The translations under genes and the position numbers were made by a program. From contig CALMVA010000040.1 in NCBI GenBank assembly GCA_937873035.1, forward strand, positions 26,534 through 90,533: 64,000 nt of DNA. Reading direction: 5' to 3'. Within the stretch, counting starts at the first letter, position 1. Every line of letters begins with the position of its first letter. This DNA comes from an uncultured Sphingomonadaceae bacterium (GTDB lineage: Bacteria; Pseudomonadota; Alphaproteobacteria; Sphingomonadales; Sphingomonadaceae). This document shows positions 1-8,468 of this stretch, in pieces. The notes beneath the pieces are model-generated. The model made no database searches, was not told the origin of the DNA, and saw only the letters and a list, made by a program, of their open reading frames with translations.

Positions 1-1131
1 AGCCCGCCGTGGCTCATCGTCCAGAAGCGTTTTGATCGCGGCATACATCTCGGCACCGTTACGGCAGGTCATGCCCACCTGCTCAGTGTCAAGAAAAGCG
101 CGCAGTTCGCCATCCAGCGAGGAGAGAATGGGCACGCCGCCGGAGAGATAAGTGAACACCTTGTTGGGCATGGCTTCAAAATCGCCATTGCCTGTCACGA
201 GGCCAACCTTGGCACAGGCGAGCAAAGCGGCGATCTCTGCATCATTGACATAGCCCGGAAGGACAATGTCAGGATTGTCGGCAGAAATCTTGCGCAGCTC
301 CGGCATGAAGTCGCCATCGCCCGCGAGAATGAAGATCGGCCGCGCCCCGCCTTGTGCTGTATTCTGTTTGAACAGATTGGCAGCATCGACGGCAATTTTG
401 GGCCAGAAGCGATTGTTGAAGGCGCCAATGAACAAAACAGGCCAGCGCCCCTCGCAAGCGCGCAGCGCCGTCGCCGTTCCTTCCCGGATTTTCGTATCAT
501 CCGGCTTGAGGGTGCCCGCCCCCAGATAAAACACCGCATCTGTCGGCCTCTTCTGACGGCCCATCGCCTTGATCCACCCATCCCAGCTTCGCATCATGGT
601 GACGAGTGAATCGGAGCGCGCGATAAGGCGCTTCGCCATGCGAAAATCGTTGGCGAGCGCCAGCCGCGCTATGGGCTGAACAAACTTGGGCAGCTCATGC
701 AAAAAGTCCCAGGGCCAGCGATCCCTCAGGTCCAGAATGAAGGGGACATTGTGCCGCCTGGCATATTTGTAAGCGGCATATGCAATCCGGTAGTCCGGCA
801 AGGCTGCGATGATGACATCTGGACGCTGCGCCTTTTCGGCGGCTTGCGTAAATCTGCGGGCCACAAGGGCGTGATCGAAAAATCGCTTGAGCGAAACATT
901 TTTCCGGTAGCCACTCCCGTGCAGCAAATGGAGCGACAGATTATCGGAAAGTGCCAGAACAGGCCCCCGATCATCAACCCATTTGCGGGTGTAATGACAA
1001 AAGGCCGACGCCCACCACGTCACATTGTGCTTCCGGCCGGCCAGTTCCTGCGCAAGCAGGCCCGTGCGCATCATCCGGGTGCCCGCCTCAAGTGGAAGCC
1101 GCTCGCCTGTTTGAATGACCCAGATGTTCAT
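1..1131 (-). CDS. wbpJ: Glycosyltransferase family 4 (WbuB/WbpJ type), 3' end cut by window edge
   Basis: The reverse-strand frame opens at an ATG that overlaps the stop of the upstream epimerase gene (ATGA) and stays open for 377 codons to the window edge, so the C-terminus is missing. The protein starts MNIWVIQTGERLP, has LDLRDRWP near residue 135 and a C-terminal donor-site region MPNKVFTYLSGGVPILSS, the arrangement of GT-B fold, GT4-type transferases such as WbuB/WbpJ. There is no signal peptide, so it should act on the cytoplasmic face of the inner membrane, adding a sugar to a lipid-linked repeat unit. It is the last visible gene of the wbp-like operon, and position after wbpI matches wbpJ of Pseudomonas aeruginosa O5. 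Donor and acceptor cannot be read from sequence. Confident as a glycosyltransferase, moderate on the WbpJ name. Confidence 0.85.
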   Translation of the reverse strand, partial: MNIWVIQTGERLPLEAGTRMMRTGLLAQELAGRKHNVTWWASAFCHYTRKWVDDRGPVLALSDNLSLHLLHGSGYRKNVSLKRFFDHALVARRFTQAAEKAQRPDVIIAALPDYRIAYAAYKYARRHNVPFILDLRDRWPWDFLHELPKFVQPIARLALANDFRMAKRLIARSDSLVTMMRSWDGWIKAMGRQKRPTDAVFYLGAGTLKPDDTKIREGTATALRACEGRWPVLFIGAFNNRFWPKIAVDAANLFKQNTAQGGARPIFILAGDGDFMPELRKISADNPDIVLPGYVNDAEIAALLACAKVGLVTGNGDFEAMPNKVFTYLSGGVPILSSLDGELRAFLDTEQVGMTCRNGAEMYAAIKTLLDDEPRRA

Positions 1132-2231
1132 GCGCGCAAGGCTTGCGCCAACACCGCGACTATGGCCTCCGCCGAGTGACCGTCGCCATAAGGCGTCACC
1201 GCCTCGCCGGAACTGCCCAGCGCCGCATGGAACTGCGCGAGAAGCGCATCGCTTGAGGTGGGCGGCGCCAGCCGGTTCCAGCCGGAGGCGACAAGCTCAA
1301 CCCACTCAGTCTCATCGCGCAGCGTGACGCACGGCACGGAATAGAAGAAGGCTTCCTTCTGCACGCCGCCGGAATCGGTTGCGATGAGCGCGGCGTATTT
1401 CTCAAACCGCACCATATCAAGATAACCCAGCGGCTCGATGAGCGTCAGGCTTTCAGCAACCCGCGCAAATTGGCCCGATTTCTCAAGAATGGCCCGCGTG
1501 CGCGGATGCAGTGGCCACACCACCGGCAAGTCCACCGCCAGTGCAATCAGCGCATCGACGATGATAGCAAGGCGTTCCGGCACATCGGTATTTTCAGCGC
1601 GGTGGATGGTGGCAAGGACATAGCGCCCAGGCTCGACAGCAATGTCTTTCATGACGCCTTCATCAGCGCAAACGCGGGCGCCATGAAGCCGCGCCACATC
1701 ATACATGACGTCGCCAACCTGATGGACACGGCTTTCAGGCACGCCTTCGTTCCGCAGATGCCCCACGGCTTCGGTCGTTGGCGCAAATAGCCAATCGGAA
1801 ATCCGGTCCGTCAGCACGCGATTGATCTCTTCGGGCATCTTCATGTTGAAGCTGCGCAATCCGGCTTCCACGTGCGCAACGGGTATATGCAGTTTGGCAG
1901 CCGCAAGCGCGCCCGCCAGCGTCGAATTGGTGTCTCCGTAAACGAGCACGGCATCGGGCCGGTCGGCCAGAAGCAACTGCTCAATTCCGGCCAGCATACG
2001 CCCCGTCATATCGCCATGAGCGCCGCCATGAATATCAAGATTATGCGCAGGCTTGGGAATACCAAGCTCAGCAAAGAAGACGTCAGACATATTCGCATCG
2101 AAATGCTGGCCCGTATGCACGATCGTTTCAGACAGCCCCGGCGTCGCCGCGACAGCGGCAGAAACCGCGCTCGCCTTGATAAATTGGGGGCGCGCTCCAA
2201 GCACGGTCACAATGCGGCGCGCAGTCGTCAT
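1128..2231 (-). CDS. wbpI: UDP-N-acetylglucosamine 2-epimerase family, probably UDP-GlcNAc3NAcA 2-epimerase (WbpI)
   Basis: This 367-residue protein is a non-hydrolysing UDP-HexNAc 2-epimerase: TGQHFD, VYGDTNSTLAGA, HVEAGLRS followed by MPEEINR, HRAENTD and ATDSGGVQKEA are all present in order. The start chosen is the ATG giving MTTARRIVTVLGARPQFIK, which overlaps the preceding gene's stop (ATGA). A longer frame upstream would run into that gene. The C-terminal substrate loop reads RDETEWVELV rather than the RETTERPE found in the WecB copy of this window. That difference, and its place among wbpA, B, D, E, point to UDP-2,3-diacetamido-glucuronic acid to mannuronic acid epimerisation rather than plain UDP-GlcNAc epimerisation. 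The family call is firm; the substrate is inferred from context. Confidence 0.88.
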   Translation of the reverse strand: MTTARRIVTVLGARPQFIKASAVSAAVAATPGLSETIVHTGQHFDANMSDVFFAELGIPKPAHNLDIHGGAHGDMTGRMLAGIEQLLLADRPDAVLVYGDTNSTLAGALAAAKLHIPVAHVEAGLRSFNMKMPEEINRVLTDRISDWLFAPTTEAVGHLRNEGVPESRVHQVGDVMYDVARLHGARVCADEGVMKDIAVEPGRYVLATIHRAENTDVPERLAIIVDALIALAVDLPVVWPLHPRTRAILEKSGQFARVAESLTLIEPLGYLDMVRFEKYAALIATDSGGVQKEAFFYSVPCVTLRDETEWVELVASGWNRLAPPTSSDALLAQFHAALGSSGEAVTPYGDGHSAEAIVAVLAQALRA

Positions 2232-3358
2232 TTCAGCAATTCCTCGTAAAGCGAGATCAGTTTCGGCTCTTCCTGACCCCAATTGTAGACATTCACCACA
2301 GCCCGCTTGCCGTTGCGCCCCATTCGCTCGGCGAGTGGTCTGTCTGCCACCAGCGTATCAATCGCACCTGCGATAGCGGCTGGATCTCCGGGGTTTACGC
2401 ACAAGCCACAATCTGACCCCTCGATGATCTCACGCCACAGTGGAAAGTCAGATGCAATTACCGGAATACCCGCCGACATATATTCAAACATCTTGTTCGG
2501 CTGAGCATCAATATGATTGGCCACCGGCGCCAGAATCACCATTCCAGCCATGGAACGCGCCATCACATCCCGCACCCCCGCCCGATCCTGAAACCCCAGG
2601 CTGTTGACGTGCTTCCAGCCGGATTTCTGCCGTGCCGTCCTTTCGACATCGGCCTCGGAGAACTCACCAACCAGGTTCAGGCGCACGGCATTTGTGGTAA
2701 GGTCCAGCGCATCAACCGTTTCGTAAACGCCTCTCAGCGCAGAGATGCCGCCCACATAGCAAATCTCGCTGGCCTTGGCGTCCCATCCCGCATCGCTCTC
2801 AAGTTCACCGAGCATCGGATAGTTGTTCACATTCACGGCCCGCTTTGCGAGGCGGGAAAACTTTTCCGTAATGGACGGCGTTGCACCGATCACCGCGCTC
2901 AAACGGCCAACGACCCAGCCTTCATAGCGAGCGAACACCCATGCGATAAGGCGAAGCAGAAATGGATTGAGGTAGGGCTTGTCCAGCATCTGCTTGGGCA
3001 CATCTTCATGCGAGTCAAAAATGACCGCTTTTCCATGCCGACGCAGTGCCGCGCCTGCAGGGAGAAGCTCCGGGTCGTGCAATTGATACAGGTCCGCATC
3101 GAGCGCACGGGCGCGTTCAAGAACACGCCGTGTCGACCGGAAAATCCGGTTGACGCGTCCTTCCATACGGCCGACATCATAAATGCGCACGCCGTCGGTC
3201 GTGACTTCATCTCCCTTGCCGTCAGCAACGATCAGCGACACATCAAAGCCTGCCTTCGCAAGGCTCCGGCACTGCTTTCGATAGATACGGATGTCATAGC
3301 GCGCGTGGACCGAGGTGAGATGCACCACACGCCGCCGCCGCGGTTCAGGAATAGACAC
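2228..3358 (-). CDS. wbpH: Glycosyltransferase family 4 (WbpH type)
   Basis: A 376-residue GT-B fold glycosyltransferase. An early HLTSVHARYDIRIYRKQ segment, YQLHDPELLP near residue 95, DSHEDVPKQ and the C-terminal KMFEYMSAGIPVIASDFP block (the nucleotide-sugar-binding E-x7-E-like region) support GT4. The start is a GTG 14 bases inside the end of the wbpG-like gene, and its stop overlaps the wbpI start, so it is translationally linked on both sides. It is cytoplasmic with no membrane segment. In the related Pseudomonas locus the gene between wbpG and wbpI is WbpH, thought to transfer one of the diacetamido-uronic acids. That specific role is inferred from position. Confidence 0.86.
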   Translation of the reverse strand: MSIPEPRRRRVVHLTSVHARYDIRIYRKQCRSLAKAGFDVSLIVADGKGDEVTTDGVRIYDVGRMEGRVNRIFRSTRRVLERARALDADLYQLHDPELLPAGAALRRHGKAVIFDSHEDVPKQMLDKPYLNPFLLRLIAWVFARYEGWVVGRLSAVIGATPSITEKFSRLAKRAVNVNNYPMLGELESDAGWDAKASEICYVGGISALRGVYETVDALDLTTNAVRLNLVGEFSEADVERTARQKSGWKHVNSLGFQDRAGVRDVMARSMAGMVILAPVANHIDAQPNKMFEYMSAGIPVIASDFPLWREIIEGSDCGLCVNPGDPAAIAGAIDTLVADRPLAERMGRNGKRAVVNVYNWGQEEPKLISLYEELLK

Positions 3359-4493
3359 TGATCCGCCGTCCTCTCACGCGTTCCAGCAGTTTCTGCGCAG
3401 ACTTGGCAAGCTTCTGGTGCCGCTGCCACGTTGGAAAATCGGTATGATGGTGGCTGGGTTGTGCCAGAATCTTTTCAAGCTCATCGCGCGTGATACGCAG
3501 CTTTTTGCAGAAATAATTGAGGTCTGTTTCCAGTTCCACAGGGTCATAAAGCGGCTCTGCCAACGCCGCGAGCGCCGCTTCACGCGTCATCTGGCCCGAT
3601 ACAATCAGGCTGGAATAATGCGGCAGGCGTTTGTCATATCCAAATTTGCGCGGCAGATAATAATTCTGGAACAGCTTGGTGAAAAGTGATTCCCCATGCT
3701 TGCGGCCATAGCTGCGCCAGCCGATCTTCTGCTCCAGCTCATCAATGGCAGACTGCTTGTCAAACGGCATATAGTTGAGCGGGCGCACAGTCCGCATCTT
3801 CCTGATGAACGGGAAGTAGAAATAATATTCAAAAAAGCCGATTGTCGGGTAAGATTTGAGCTTGCGCGAACCAAACCGCTTGTGGATCGCCTTCAAGTTG
3901 ATCGCATCCATCGCCGAGCCGTGCCAGGCAGTTGGAAACACGCCTTCCGTCGCCGTGTTGCCGCCGGAAAAAATGGTGTTGATGCCGTTGCCTACGGCGA
4001 AGTGATACATACTGGCGAAGAAAGCGTGATCCTGCGGCACATCCTGGTTGGCCACCCCGGACTTCAGATAGGCGAGGTGCAGATCGCGCATATCCTCCCA
4101 GTTGATGACATGGGTGTGCAGATCGAAATTGCAGTGCTTCACAATCTTTTCGATATTGGCGACCGCAAGCTCGCTGTTCCAGCCCGCGTCGACATGAACC
4201 ACGAGCGGCCGCAGCCCGGCCTCATGGACCTTGAGCGCGAGATAGGAGCTATCAACCCCACCGCTTAGCCCCAGGATCGAGTCATAGGGTTTACCCTGCC
4301 CTTCCCGCTTGATCCGTTCGATCTCTGCCTGCCACAGCTTTTCACCCCGTTCATCGGGAAACCACTGCTTGCGCGTTACCGTATCAAATTCGATGCAATG
4401 ATTGCACACGCCATCGGCATCAAAACTGATTTCAGGATCACTGGTGTCCATCACGCAACGTGTGCAGACACGGTGTGGAGAGGTGCTTGTCAT
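3345..4493 (-). CDS. wbpG: N-acetyl sugar amidotransferase (WbpG family)
   Basis: A 382-residue PP-loop ATP pyrophosphatase-type enzyme. The ATP-binding loop SGGVDSS is at residues 77-83. Two CxxC pairs (Cys10/Cys13 and Cys30/Cys33) at the N-terminus look like a zinc knuckle. The family (WbpG/PseA/LegG-like) converts an N-acetyl group on a nucleotide sugar to an acetamidino group, using ammonia from a HisH/HisF-type partner pair. Those partners are encoded just upstream in the same operon, with wzy between. ATG start at 4493-4491. It should act in the cytoplasm on UDP-ManNAc3NAcA or a relative to give the 3-acetamidino sugar. Family assignment is strong; the exact sugar is inferred from the neighbouring wbp genes. 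Confidence 0.93.
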   Translation of the reverse strand: MTSTSPHRVCTRCVMDTSDPEISFDADGVCNHCIEFDTVTRKQWFPDERGEKLWQAEIERIKREGQGKPYDSILGLSGGVDSSYLALKVHEAGLRPLVVHVDAGWNSELAVANIEKIVKHCNFDLHTHVINWEDMRDLHLAYLKSGVANQDVPQDHAFFASMYHFAVGNGINTIFSGGNTATEGVFPTAWHGSAMDAINLKAIHKRFGSRKLKSYPTIGFFEYYFYFPFIRKMRTVRPLNYMPFDKQSAIDELEQKIGWRSYGRKHGESLFTKLFQNYYLPRKFGYDKRLPHYSSLIVSGQMTREAALAALAEPLYDPVELETDLNYFCKKLRITRDELEKILAQPSHHHTDFPTWQRHQKLAKSAQKLLERVRGRRISVYS

Positions 4494-4510
4494 TGTCGTG
4501 CCGGGGGCCT

Positions 4511-5839
4511 TTACGCAGAAACTATAGGACGAAAACCGCGCCGATGTGTCAGCGCCTTGATGTGCGGATGCCAGCCCCTTCCCGACAAGACAACAAGGAA
4601 GAACAACAGCCCTACGCCGGACGAGACGAACGCGGTGGTCGCTGCCTGTTCTGCCAGCAGAATGGCGTAAAGAAAGCCGATATAGAGATAACCGGCGTTG
4701 CCGCTGGCTTCATGAAGCGCATCAAGAATCTTGAAAAATGCCGCAACACCAAAGGTGATGACAACATAACCCAGATAGCCACCTGCCGCGAGCGCATAGG
4801 TAAAAGCGTTGGTGTTGACGTTCGCCTGATCGTTGCCAAAGAATGTTGCGCCCACAAGATAGGTGACACTCAAATCGCTCTGGATGCCCGTCAACGGTGA
4901 CCAGATCGCGACGCCCCTCTCGTAGATCAGTTCCATATAGCGCTGCACGTCGAAGCCGGGGATGACATAAACCCGCCGAAAGAAATATTCGGCAATTTCA
5001 GAATAGCCACTGACACTGAATTCAACCAGGAACCCGACGAACAGAAGCATCGTCAACAGCACGATCATATTGAAGAACAGTGCCAGATTTTGGGTCCGAA
5101 TTCCCATGCCGATGAGATAGGCAAGGCCGACGAACGCAATCGGCGCCTTAACGCCGATGCTGTAAAAAAATACCAGACTGCACCCAAGCGAAAATGCGCC
5201 CAGGGACTTCCGGTTCAACAGCCCGCCGAGGAAGGCAATGAAGGGGTTGATGCCGTTCATGGTCATCACGTTGAGATAGGCGATAAGCGACCCGGCCTGG
5301 AAAATATCACGCCCGGCCATTCGTCGATCATAGGCATCTGCGATCGAAAACCCGCCCGATGATCCTGACGAGTAAAGCGCAACAGCAACGCCGGAAACGG
5401 CAATTCCCACAAGAATTATCAGCAGCGTTTCCGGCTTGAGATCAAGCGGGATCGAAAGCCGCCATTTCACGCTGCCCAAAAGCCGAACCACCACAAACGG
5501 GAAGGCCGTGACGGACAGCCGAAACATGAACGCGGTGATCCCCACGTCCGAGGCTCCGGCGTAGAAAAACACATAGGAAAGAATGACAAACGCTGCGTAA
5601 AAAACGAGGAAAATGTCGGATGGCTGAGAAATTCGTGCAGGCAGAAATAGGCCGAACACCACACTGAAAAACAGCGCCGGAAAAAGATAGGCGACGCCAA
5701 TGTCTATCGGCAAAAAGCCCATATAGGCGTTCGTATATTGAAGCTGGAGCTGATAGACGATCAACGCCACTATGCCGAGCGCAAGCAGACCGAGAATGTG
5801 AAACAGTCGGCCGCGCGTATCTGCTCGCTTATGCCGCAT
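4511..5839 (-). CDS. wzy: O-antigen/polysaccharide repeat-unit polymerase-like membrane protein (Wzy)
   Basis: A 442-residue, strongly hydrophobic protein with about ten or more predicted membrane spans, beginning MRHKRADTRGRLFH before the first helix. This ATG lies 11 bases inside the end of hisF; a longer in-frame extension into hisF is unlikely. A large polar stretch with YVIPGFDVQRYMELIYERG between late helices fits the periplasmic loop of oligosaccharide repeat-unit polymerases. Wzy proteins diverge so much that they are called from topology and locus, and both fit: it sits between hisF2 and wbpG in a complete wzx/wzy-type cluster. In Pseudomonas O5 wzy lies before wzx, so the gene has a different place here. 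A second polymerase/ligase-type protein is encoded at 16921-18348. Confidence 0.78.
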   Translation of the reverse strand: MRHKRADTRGRLFHILGLLALGIVALIVYQLQLQYTNAYMGFLPIDIGVAYLFPALFFSVVFGLFLPARISQPSDIFLVFYAAFVILSYVFFYAGASDVGITAFMFRLSVTAFPFVVVRLLGSVKWRLSIPLDLKPETLLIILVGIAVSGVAVALYSSGSSGGFSIADAYDRRMAGRDIFQAGSLIAYLNVMTMNGINPFIAFLGGLLNRKSLGAFSLGCSLVFFYSIGVKAPIAFVGLAYLIGMGIRTQNLALFFNMIVLLTMLLFVGFLVEFSVSGYSEIAEYFFRRVYVIPGFDVQRYMELIYERGVAIWSPLTGIQSDLSVTYLVGATFFGNDQANVNTNAFTYALAAGGYLGYVVITFGVAAFFKILDALHEASGNAGYLYIGFLYAILLAEQAATTAFVSSGVGLLFFLVVLSGRGWHPHIKALTHRRGFRPIVSA

Positions 5840-6581
5840 GGTCAAACGCGTCCTTCGGATAGTTGATAAGCACCGCCTTATGGCGTCCGTGAAACACAAA
5901 CAGACTTCCGGCAGCGACTGCCGAGGCCCCGCCTTTTTCAACCGCCTCAGCAAGGTGCGCCACATTGCCCGCCCCGCCGCAGGCGATGACGGGGGTGTTG
6001 GTTACGGCACAAACCTGTCGGATCAAATCAATGTCATAGCCGCCCATCATACCATCCCGGTCGATGCTGTTGATGAAAATTTCACCGGCACCAGCCGCGA
6101 CAATGCGTTCAATGTGCGCCGTCAACTTCACCTTCTCTTCGCTATGACCGGAGTGCGAATAGAGCTTGTAAGCGCCCAGAAGAGGCTTGCGAACATCTAT
6201 CCCCGCAACCACGGCCTGCGCGCCATAGGTGGCGGATGCCTCGCGAATGACATCGAGATCGCCATAGGCGGCGCTGTTGATGACCACCTTTTCTATGCCA
6301 GAGCGGATGACACGCTGGACATCGGAAAAGCTCTTGATCCCGCCGCCATAGGCAACAGGCATGAAACATTCGCCCGCGATCTCGGCAATCAGCTCAAAAT
6401 CCGGCCCCCGGCCTTCGCGCGTCGCATCAATGTCGAGCAGGATAAGCTCGTCAGCCTCCTTGTCGTTGAAGATCCTGACCGCGTTGACCGGATCGCCCAC
6501 ATAGACATCCGACTTGAACTTTACCGTCTTCACAAGACCGCGGTCACGCAGAAGCAAGCAGGGTATGACGCGCGGCAACAT
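5829..6581 (-). CDS. hisF2: HisF-like TIM barrel partner of the amidotransferase (HisF2)
   Basis: A 250-residue half-barrel repeat protein of the HisF family: MLPRVIPCLLLRDRG, LLDIDATREGRGPD, VAYGGGIKS, INSAAYGD, GGAGN and a C-terminal phosphate loop. The ATG shares its A with the stop of hisH (TGATG), showing tight coupling. In histidine-pathway HisF the N-terminal motif is IPCLDV with a catalytic aspartate. Here the motif is IPCLLL, so that acid is missing, which argues against imidazole glycerol phosphate synthesis and for a role in delivering ammonia from HisH to WbpG. The second canonical region, GIDVRKP, is retained. Annotation pipelines would probably call this hisF, which is likely wrong for its pathway. 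Confidence 0.9.
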   Translation of the reverse strand: MLPRVIPCLLLRDRGLVKTVKFKSDVYVGDPVNAVRIFNDKEADELILLDIDATREGRGPDFELIAEIAGECFMPVAYGGGIKSFSDVQRVIRSGIEKVVINSAAYGDLDVIREASATYGAQAVVAGIDVRKPLLGAYKLYSHSGHSEEKVKLTAHIERIVAAGAGEIFINSIDRDGMMGGYDIDLIRQVCAVTNTPVIACGGAGNVAHLAEAVEKGGASAVAAGSLFVFHGRHKAVLINYPKDAFDHAA

Positions 6582-7192
6582 CAACACAACTCCGCAAAAG
6601 CGCCCAGCAACTGCTTGCCAAAGCGGTGACTCTTCTCAGGGTGGAACTGCACGCCCCAGATATTCCCGCGCGCGACACCCGCCGCAAAATCAATGCCGTA
6701 ATGGGCGTGCAGCAGCACATCGCTTTGATCCGCCGGATCAAGATAATAGCTGTGCACGAAGTAGAAGCGGGCTTTTGGATCGAGCGACCGGCATAAAGCG
6801 TCGTCAGGCCGCGCTGCGCGCACCTCGCCCCAGCCCATATGGGGAATACGCAGCCCCTCCAGTTGTGGAAAACGGCGCACCTTCATATCAATCCAGCCAA
6901 GACCGGGAGATGTTCCCTCCTCACTCCCATGCCCAAGCATCTGCGCGCCAACACATATCCCCAGCAAGGGAATAGCCGCCTCCTGCACGCGCTGCTCAAC
7001 CACCGTGCGAAGGCCGCTTTCGTTGAAGTTGCGCATACACGCATCAAACGAGCCGTTGCCGGGCAACACAATGCCCGTTGCCTGTGCAACAAGGCTGGCA
7101 TCGCTTGTGATCGCACAGTTAACGCCCAGACGCGCGAACATATTTGCCACCGCGCCAAGATTGCCAATGTCATAATCGATGACCGCGATCAC
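6581..7192 (-). CDS. hisH2: HisH-like glutamine amidotransferase (HisH2)
   Basis: A 203-residue class I glutamine amidotransferase. The nucleophile is Cys80 in LLGICVGAQM, and the His184/Glu186 pair lies in VQFHPEKSH. The protein starts at a GTG (MIAVIDYDIGNLG) overlapping the end of wzx as GTGA; the longer ATG/TTG frame inside wzx is rejected because it adds a non-family N-terminus. It should hydrolyse glutamine and feed ammonia to the HisF-like protein and WbpG. Its operon has no histidine genes, so the role is taken to be amidino-sugar synthesis. Catalytic residues are intact. Confidence 0.92.
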   Translation of the reverse strand: MIAVIDYDIGNLGAVANMFARLGVNCAITSDASLVAQATGIVLPGNGSFDACMRNFNESGLRTVVEQRVQEAAIPLLGICVGAQMLGHGSEEGTSPGLGWIDMKVRRFPQLEGLRIPHMGWGEVRAARPDDALCRSLDPKARFYFVHSYYLDPADQSDVLLHAHYGIDFAAGVARGNIWGVQFHPEKSHRFGKQLLGAFAELC

Positions 7193-8421
7193 GCGTGCCG
7201 TCCCTTGCTGTAATGGTAGCTGATGCCGAGATAGATCACATACATTGCGCTGTAACCATAGGTATAGGCAAGCAGCGTCTCCTGAAGGGTCGCTGGAAGC
7301 CACAAAGCGCCGATAACCACCGAGATGAGGCCGATCTGCCAGACAAGATCAACATTCTGCCTGCCCACGATGTAAAAGACATAGCTGAGCGGACTCGCCA
7401 CAAAACGAAGTGCGAATAATGGTGCCAGCCACATAGCCATCACACCCGCCATCGCCCATTTGCTTCCAAAGCCGATTTCAAAAATGGGCTGTGCGAGAAA
7501 AATCGTGCCCACCACAAAAACCAGCGATCCAGCCAGCAAAATACGGAAGGTCGAGAGATATTCGCTCCGGCAATCCCCCTTGCGGCGGAAGGCATCGGCC
7601 GCATGGCGTCTGAAAACGTCAAGGACAGAGCGGCCCAAAAGCGCCAGCGGCGCACCCAAAACACGCATCGTCAGCGCGAGAAACCCGGCGCTCTCACTCC
7701 CGAAGCGCGTGGCAACGACCATGAGTGGTAATTGGGCAGAAATCGAATTGATCGAGTCTGCGGGCAACGCGAACAGAGGAAAGCGCGAATGTGATGTCCA
7801 GAACGCATAAAGCCGGTGGGCCAGGCCGCGGAGCGGCGGAAATGTCATCGGCAACTGCCATGCCGCCACACAAATAGCCCCCAACAACCCAAGCAGATGC
7901 CCTACCACCAGCATTTCCGGCGTTGTCGCAACAAGCACCGCGCCAAGTTGCGCGCCGACAATCGCGATTACCTGCACCACGCGGATGCGAATGAGCGCGC
8001 GGTAATGCCCGTCTGCCGCCGCCCATGTCTGCCAACTGTCGGATAGCGCCGTCATCGCCGCCGCCAGGATCGCCGAGCCCAAGAGGAATGGCGATCTCAG
8101 ATCAGCCAGCATCAGCCCGAATGTCCACAACAGGGCCAGCACCGCGCCGCCAAGAAGCGCCACGAGCACGACCGTTACAAATACGAGTTGCGCGGCATCC
8201 CGCCTTGGCTGCCCATCCTCCACAACGACAAGCGCCATTTCCAGCCGCAGCGTTGCCATAACCGCCAAAATCAGGACCACCCCGACCCACACGGAATAGC
8301 TGCCAAAAGCAGATGGCAGGTAGAAGCGCGCAAGTGCAAGCGAGCCGAGGATCGGCACGGCCTGTGCGACTGCCGTGCCAGACAGAACCGACGCGACGTT
8401 GGACCAGAAGCGATTGCTCAT
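7189..8421 (-). CDS. wzx: Lipid-linked oligosaccharide flippase (Wzx, MATE/PST superfamily)
   Basis: A 410-residue inner-membrane protein with roughly twelve hydrophobic segments from the N-terminus (SVLSGTAVAQAVPILGSLAL) to the end. It has the polar, positively charged connecting loops usual in polysaccharide-transport (PST) flippases. ATG start; 47 bases separate it from wbpE, one of the few real gaps in the operon, and its end overlaps hisH. It should move the undecaprenyl-linked repeat unit to the periplasmic face for polymerisation. Substrate cannot be read from sequence. Confidence 0.86.
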   Translation of the reverse strand: MSNRFWSNVASVLSGTAVAQAVPILGSLALARFYLPSAFGSYSVWVGVVLILAVMATLRLEMALVVVEDGQPRRDAAQLVFVTVVLVALLGGAVLALLWTFGLMLADLRSPFLLGSAILAAAMTALSDSWQTWAAADGHYRALIRIRVVQVIAIVGAQLGAVLVATTPEMLVVGHLLGLLGAICVAAWQLPMTFPPLRGLAHRLYAFWTSHSRFPLFALPADSINSISAQLPLMVVATRFGSESAGFLALTMRVLGAPLALLGRSVLDVFRRHAADAFRRKGDCRSEYLSTFRILLAGSLVFVVGTIFLAQPIFEIGFGSKWAMAGVMAMWLAPLFALRFVASPLSYVFYIVGRQNVDLVWQIGLISVVIGALWLPATLQETLLAYTYGYSAMYVIYLGISYHYSKGRHA

Positions 8422-8468
8422 GCGTGGACGCGCCTCTTCAGCGGGACGAGGCCTCCGTGCACCTCGCC

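Noticed and set aside
2513..3361. 282-codon forward frame opposite wbpH
   Set aside because: Antisense shadow of a conserved glycosyltransferase gene; composition is Arg/His-rich and shows no domain.
5829..7192. HisH/HisF as histidine biosynthesis genes
   Set aside because: No other his genes nearby, WbpG in the same operon, and the HisF catalytic aspartate is absent.
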